From an uncultured Collinsella sp. (GTDB lineage Bacteria > Actinomycetota > Coriobacteriia > Coriobacteriales > Coriobacteriaceae), in contig CABUUG010000068.1 in assembly GCA_902494605.1 (NCBI GenBank), forward strand, positions 1 to 9,501: 9,501 bases of DNA. The letters run 5' to 3'. The position numbers and the translations under genes were made by a program. The number at the start of each line of letters is the position of its first letter. The first letter of the stretch is position 1. Shown here in pieces: positions 6,370-9,501 of the stretch. The notes under the pieces were generated by a model. It was given only the letters and a program-made list of their open reading frames with translations. It ran no database searches and was not told the DNA's origin.

Positions 6370-6437
6370 AAACGCGGCGTTGTCGAATGGAAACGGCGCC
6401 GCAATCTTGGAAACGGCGCGGCAACGGACGCGAAACG
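6370..6437. promoter_or_regulatory. Phased AAACG repeats upstream of amtB, candidate regulator-binding array
   Basis: AAACG occurs at 6370, 6391, 6411 and 6433, spaced 21, 20 and 22 bp, about two helical turns each. The middle two belong to a longer direct repeat, TGGAAACGGCGC (6388-6399 and 6408-6419), with 16 of 20 bases identical per unit. Regularly phased sites on one DNA face upstream of a nitrogen operon suggest cooperative binding by a regulator. Which regulator is unknown; I see no clear published GlnR or AmtR consensus. The rest of the 6286-6483 gap shows no gene and no convincing promoter. Confidence 0.4.
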
Positions 6438-6483
6438 AACGGGAAATACGCGAGCAAGGAAGCCGTGAGCGCGCCCGTCTCGG

Positions 6484-7503
6484 CTAGTGGCGGAACAGCT
6501 CGCGGGCTCGGTCGCGGAGATTAGTTGCTCGAATGACGCCTTCGTAGCGATTGATGCGCAGACGCGGGAAGGCGTTAAAGAAGCGTAGGTCGCGGCGGCT
6601 GAGCGACACGCTTGGCACCGGACGGCTCATGCGCTTGCCGGCAAGGCGACGACTGAGCGACGGACGCGGCATGCTCGGCGCGGCATCGGCCACACGGCGG
6701 GCAGCAAGTGCCAGGCCGCGAGCACCATCCGCGATAAACGTCGGCATTGAAGCCTTCTCGCGCAGGGCATCGAGCGCGGCGTCACCCAGCTCGGCCAGCC
6801 ACGCGTTAACGGCACGGCTACGGATGTGCGTTTGTGCCACCGAGTCAATCGTCGATTCGGGAATGCGCTCGAGCATTGAGTCCGAGGCATCGGCAAGCGA
6901 CTCGTTGATGCGGTCGGCAAGATCGGCGCGCACGCGCTCCAGCTGATCGGACAGACGCCGCCAGCTCGCCAGCGAGCACAACGCGTCGACCATCATCGCG
7001 ACCGCGACGATAAAGGCGGACAACCGCACAATCAGCACCGGCAGACGGCCAAGCAGCCCCAGCAATGCCGGCTCCACTAAACGGCAAATACACAACGCAC
7101 CCAAGCCAAACGCGCAGGCCCAGTACAGACAGATGCGTCCGTGCAAGTTAAACGGCAGGTGCGAGTAATCCCAAAAGCGAGCGCCCGTTGTTTTTTCCAA
7201 CAGCACGCCTACGCTGTACTCAATCACGCTGCATACGAGCGCTGCAGCGACAAACTGGCTCGAGGCATCCGGAATCCCGCGCAACAGCAGCCAGCAGGCA
7301 ATGCCGCCCACACCATAGATAGGACAACACGGCCCCAGCAAAAAGCCACTGTTGGCAAATCGTCCGTGATTGAGCATGGCGCATACTGTCGACTCCCATG
7401 CCCAACCGCAAAACCCGTAAAAGGCAAACGAGAGCACCAGTGCCGAGAGTGGGCAGGCGGCAAGCGTCGCGCCGCAAAACGCAGTATCAATCGCGGTCCC
7501 CAC
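6484..7503 (-). CDS. CmpB-like putative ABC-transporter permease family membrane protein (PF06541-type)
   Basis: A 339-residue protein whose first ~175 residues hold about five hydrophobic spans and the conserved pattern of the uncharacterised 'putative ABC transporter type IV / CmpB' family: GFCGWAWES (30-38), NSGFLLGPCCPIYGVGG (51-67), E95 in the fourth span, then WDYSHLPFNLHGRICL (111-126). The last ~160 residues are soluble, basic and Arg-rich, with a helical segment at 180-215; this tail is probably cytoplasmic. No transport substrate is known, and despite the name it lacks any recognisable ABC ATPase partner here. The start is GTG at 7503: AGGAGAGGG, encoded by the last codons of the HD gene, precedes it and the HD stop lies only 3 bp upstream. 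Coupled translation with the HD gene is likely. Family is well supported; function is not. Confidence 0.8.
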   Translation of the reverse strand: MGTAIDTAFCGATLAACPLSALVLSFAFYGFCGWAWESTVCAMLNHGRFANSGFLLGPCCPIYGVGGIACWLLLRGIPDASSQFVAAALVCSVIEYSVGVLLEKTTGARFWDYSHLPFNLHGRICLYWACAFGLGALCICRLVEPALLGLLGRLPVLIVRLSAFIVAVAMMVDALCSLASWRRLSDQLERVRADLADRINESLADASDSMLERIPESTIDSVAQTHIRSRAVNAWLAELGDAALDALREKASMPTFIADGARGLALAARRVADAAPSMPRPSLSRRLAGKRMSRPVPSVSLSRRDLRFFNAFPRLRINRYEGVIRATNLRDRARELFRH

Positions 7504-7506
7504 CGT

Positions 7507-8043
7507 CTACCCTCTCCTCTTTTCGCTCGATGCTTTACTCGCGCTATCGTCCGTCTCGTCCTTGCGCGGCAGGCGGCCGGCGACCGTCTCACGCAGAGCA
7601 CACCATTTATCCGCTAGGCACACAATCCATGCCTCACGACACGTCGGCGGCACCAGCACCAGCGGAAACATATGCCGCACGATAATATTCCGCTCGCGCG
7701 GCGTCAGCTCAAAATCTTCTTCCGCACGCGCCAGGGCAAAAAACGGGTGGCGAAAGCCATGCAGCCGATGGCTTGGGTCGGAATCGTGCCAATCGTAGAG
7801 AAAGTAATCGTGCAACAGGGCCCCGCGCAGCAGCGAGGCACGGTCGACCGAAATGCCAGCACGGCCCAGGCGCTCGGCAAAGGACAGACTTGCCCGCGCC
7901 ACCGAGGTCACATGCGTATACACCGTCACATCGCCATGCTGGATAAACTCGCGCGTCAGGTCCAGACGGCCCGCCTGTGCCAGTTGACGGGCAGCATGGT
8001 CTACTTCGCACGCGATTTTCTCGGCACGAACGGTATCGGACAT
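7507..8043 (-). CDS. HD-domain phosphohydrolase-like protein
   Basis: A 178-residue protein with the spacing of a metal-dependent HD hydrolase: H44 (VYTHV), the HD doublet H78-D79 (GALLHDYFLYDWHD), H99 (GFRHPFF), H124 (IVRHMFP) and D145 (CLADKW). Such proteins hydrolyse phosphomonoesters or nucleotides; the substrate is unknown here. The last ~20 residues are polar and disordered-looking (KDETDDSASKASSEKRR). The frame is open 15 codons further, but the ATG at 8043 is chosen because AAGGAGG stands 4 nt before it, while the upstream stretch is not HD-like. It is the first gene of a two-gene unit with the CmpB-like membrane gene, and its 3' end carries that gene's ribosome site. It is transcribed divergently from the DXS-like gene. 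Confidence 0.82.
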   Translation of the reverse strand: MSDTVRAEKIACEVDHAARQLAQAGRLDLTREFIQHGDVTVYTHVTSVARASLSFAERLGRAGISVDRASLLRGALLHDYFLYDWHDSDPSHRLHGFRHPFFALARAEEDFELTPRERNIIVRHMFPLVLVPPTCREAWIVCLADKWCALRETVAGRLPRKDETDDSASKASSEKRRG

Positions 8044-8047
8044 GCGG

Positions 8048-8054
8048 CCTCCTT
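8048..8054 (-). promoter_or_regulatory. Ribosome binding site of the HD gene, decides start
   Basis: AAGGAGG on the minus strand, 4 nt before ATG 8043. It favours this start over the upstream in-frame ATG at 8088. Confidence 0.75.
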
Positions 8055-8129
8055 CCGGCGGCGCTCGGCGGCAAGCCACAGCCTGCACGCAATGAATAAA
8101 ATCATCATGGAACTTATCAGTATGGCATC

Positions 8130-8147
8130 GGACAAAACGTTTTGCCC
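8130..8147. promoter_or_regulatory. CAAAACGTTTTG palindrome in the divergent promoter region
   Basis: A perfect 12-bp palindrome (8133-8144), flanked by GG and CC at matching distance, sits near the middle of the 8044-8271 gap between the HD and DXS-like genes. A dimeric regulator acting on one or both divergent promoters is a reasonable guess. No promoter boxes could be assigned with confidence to either gene. Confidence 0.35.
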
Positions 8148-8219
8148 CACCAGTTGGCGAATTACCGCGCCGCCGTCACATATCAAACGCCAAAATGTGC
8201 GAGACTGTCTTGTGCAATT

Positions 8220-8246
8220 GTGCCGGCCGAGGGAGCGCCGGCGCTC
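8220..8246. promoter_or_regulatory. GC-rich palindrome/hairpin in the dxs leader
   Basis: GAGCGCCGGCGCTC (8233-8246) is a perfect 14-bp palindrome. Overlapping it, GTGCCGGC (8220-8227) can pair with GCCGGCGC (8237-8244) around a 9-nt loop containing GAGGGAG. Both lie 10-35 nt before the GGAG site (8256-8259). They could be an operator or two competing leader structures. Confidence 0.35.
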
Positions 8247-8271
8247 GATTCGCATGGAGTAACCCACAACG

Positions 8272-9501
8272 ATGCTGCTTACGCAAACGACAACGCCCGA
8301 GGACGTCAAGGCTCTCGATCGCGCCGAGCTTCCGCTGCTCTGCGGCGAGATCCGCCACGCCATCCTCGAAAGCTCCGCCGCCGTCGGCGGGCACGTTGCC
8401 CCCAACCTGGGCGTCGTTGAGCTTACGGTCGCGCTCCATCGCGTGTTCAACTCCCCCACCGACAAAATTGTCTTTGACGTGTCACACCAGACCTATGCCC
8501 ACAAGGCGCTGACTGGGCGCGCGTACACTTATATCGACCCGGCACGCTACGGCGAGGCCTCTGGCTTTGCCAATCCCGACGAGTCCGAACACGACCTGTT
8601 CGCCATGGGCCACACCTCCACATCGGTGAGCCTGGGCTGCGGCTTGGCACACGCTCGTGACCTGGCGGGCGATGCGTACAACGTCATCACCATCATTGGC
8701 GACGGCTCGCTTTCGGGCGGTCTGGCGTTTGAGGGCTTTAACAATGCCGCCGAGCTCGACAGCAACTTGATCATTATCGTCAACGATAACGACCAGTCCA
8801 TCGCCGAAAACCACGGTGGCCTCTATCGCAATCTGGCCGAGCTGCGCGCCAGCAACGGTACCTGTGAGCGCAACGTTTTCCGCGCGATGGGGCTCGACTA
8901 CCGCTATCTGGACGCCGGTAACGATGTGTTGGCCCTGGTCGACGCATTGCAGGAACTGCGCGATATCGATCATCCCATCGTGCTGCACGTCTCCACCGCC
9001 AAGGGCAAGGGCTTTGAGCCGGCCCAGAGCGACCCCGAGCGCTGGCACCACGTGGGTCCGTTTGACATGGCGACTGGGCGCAAGCTCTGCCCGGGCCATC
9101 CGAGCGAGCCTGCGCCGCGCACCTATGCCGACATTACGGGCGAGGCGCTCAGCGCCGCCATCGAGCACGATCCGCAGGTCGTGGGCATCACGGCCGCCAC
9201 GCCCTACATCATGGGCTTTACACCCGAGCTTCGCGCCGCGGCAGGCAAGCAGTTTGTTGACGTGGGCATTGCCGAGGAGCACGCCGTGACCTTTGCCACC
9301 GCGCTTGCGCGCTCGGGCGCCAAGCCAGTCTTTGGTGTGTACGGCACGTTTTTGCAGCGCGCCTACGACGAACTGTGGCACGACCTGTGCCTCAACGACG
9401 CCCCCGCAACCATCCTGGTATTTGGCGCGTCGATCTTTGGCACCACATCCGAGACGCACCTCTCGTTCTTTGATATTTCCATGCTGGGCGGACTTCCCAA
9501 C
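8272..9501 (+). CDS. dxs: 1-deoxy-D-xylulose-5-phosphate synthase-like thiamine-diphosphate enzyme, partial
   Basis: The first 410 residues; the gene continues past the right edge. DXS condenses pyruvate and glyceraldehyde 3-phosphate to DXP for isoprenoid, thiamine and pyridoxal synthesis. Visible DXS features: GGHVAPNLGVVELTVALH (39-56, H41), FDVSHQTYAHKALTGR (68-83), GHTSTS (113-118), the ThDP motif GDGSLSGG (143-150) with N171, and the pyrimidine-domain VGIAEEHAVTFA (331-342, E335) and FLQRAYD (360-366). Oddities: the long insert that canonical DXS has after the NDN motif is absent, so the protein is shorter, and the usual DRAGxVGADGxTHxGxFD loop is FGASIFGTTSETHLSFFD (384-401), keeping the His but losing the Arg and Asp. 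It could be a divergent DXS or a paralogous DXS-like synthase. Start ATG 8272 follows an in-frame TAA (8260-8262); the only ribosome site, GGAG at 8256-8259, is 12 nt away, rather far. Confidence 0.82.
   Translation, partial: MLLTQTTTPEDVKALDRAELPLLCGEIRHAILESSAAVGGHVAPNLGVVELTVALHRVFNSPTDKIVFDVSHQTYAHKALTGRAYTYIDPARYGEASGFANPDESEHDLFAMGHTSTSVSLGCGLAHARDLAGDAYNVITIIGDGSLSGGLAFEGFNNAAELDSNLIIIVNDNDQSIAENHGGLYRNLAELRASNGTCERNVFRAMGLDYRYLDAGNDVLALVDALQELRDIDHPIVLHVSTAKGKGFEPAQSDPERWHHVGPFDMATGRKLCPGHPSEPAPRTYADITGEALSAAIEHDPQVVGITAATPYIMGFTPELRAAAGKQFVDVGIAEEHAVTFATALARSGAKPVFGVYGTFLQRAYDELWHDLCLNDAPATILVFGASIFGTTSETHLSFFDISMLGGLPN

Noticed and set aside
6455..6483. Hairpin AGCCG...CGGCT after the CmpB-like gene as a terminator
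   Set aside because: Only five paired bases with a 14-nt loop and no T-run; too weak to call.
8044..8088. Extended HD-gene start at the ATG at 8088
   Set aside because: AAGGAGG lies 4 nt before ATG 8043, inside the would-be extension; no good site precedes 8088.
8482..9459. A 325-codon open frame on the minus strand
   Set aside because: It lies fully antisense to the DXS-like gene and shows no family motif.
1..9501. CRISPR, transposon, toxin-antitoxin or phage-defence system
   Set aside because: No regularly spaced identical repeats of CRISPR length, no transposase, integrase, nuclease or small toxin-like gene pair was seen; gene content is metabolic and regulatory.

Overview
The window reads as a piece of a high-GC, anaerobic actinobacterial chromosome. 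Class Coriobacteriia, and most likely Collinsella or a close gut relative, is my inference. It rests on GC-rich third codon positions, tight actinobacterial-style gene packing, a fused 2-hydroxyacyl-CoA dehydratase activase of the kind found in obligate anaerobes, and a short DXS-like synthase. No rRNA, tRNA, CRISPR array, insertion sequence or phage gene is visible.

Layout: seven genes point left and one points right. (1) 1-2690, minus: the N-terminal 896 residues of a giant fusion protein with two tandem BcrA/BadF-type ATPase (activase) domains, a cysteine cluster and the start of a DUF2229-like domain, running off the left edge. (2) 2703-3413, minus: a TetR-family regulator with a TTG start, 12 bp upstream of the fusion gene and probably co-transcribed with it; its promoter carries two inverted repeats that look like operators. 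(3) 3534-4397, minus: a Cof-type HAD phosphatase with its own promoter and a 12-bp hairpin right after its stop. (4) 4479-4817 and 5008-6285, minus: glnK and amtB, the nitrogen-sensing PII protein and the ammonium channel, in the order amtB then glnK, with a hairpin terminator after glnK. The 190 bp between them hold a structured, repeated element. The amtB upstream region has helically phased short repeats. (5) 6484-7503 and 7507-8043, minus: an HD-domain hydrolase followed 3 bp later by a CmpB-like membrane protein, probably translationally coupled. (6) 8272-9501, plus: the first 410 residues of a DXS-like thiamine-diphosphate enzyme, divergent from the HD gene across a 227-bp regulatory region and running off the right edge.

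Functional reading: amtB-glnK form a standard ammonium uptake and sensing pair, except that the PII protein lacks the Tyr that is normally modified in the T-loop. The TetR gene plus activase fusion look like a self-regulated pair for radical-type acyl-CoA dehydratase chemistry or a related ATP-driven electron-transfer function. The others are housekeeping or uncharacterised genes. I found no clear new multi-gene system. The most noteworthy items are the alanine-rich N-terminal extension on the activase fusion, the PII T-loop change, the structured repeat between amtB and glnK, the operator-like palindromes, and the divergent short DXS.
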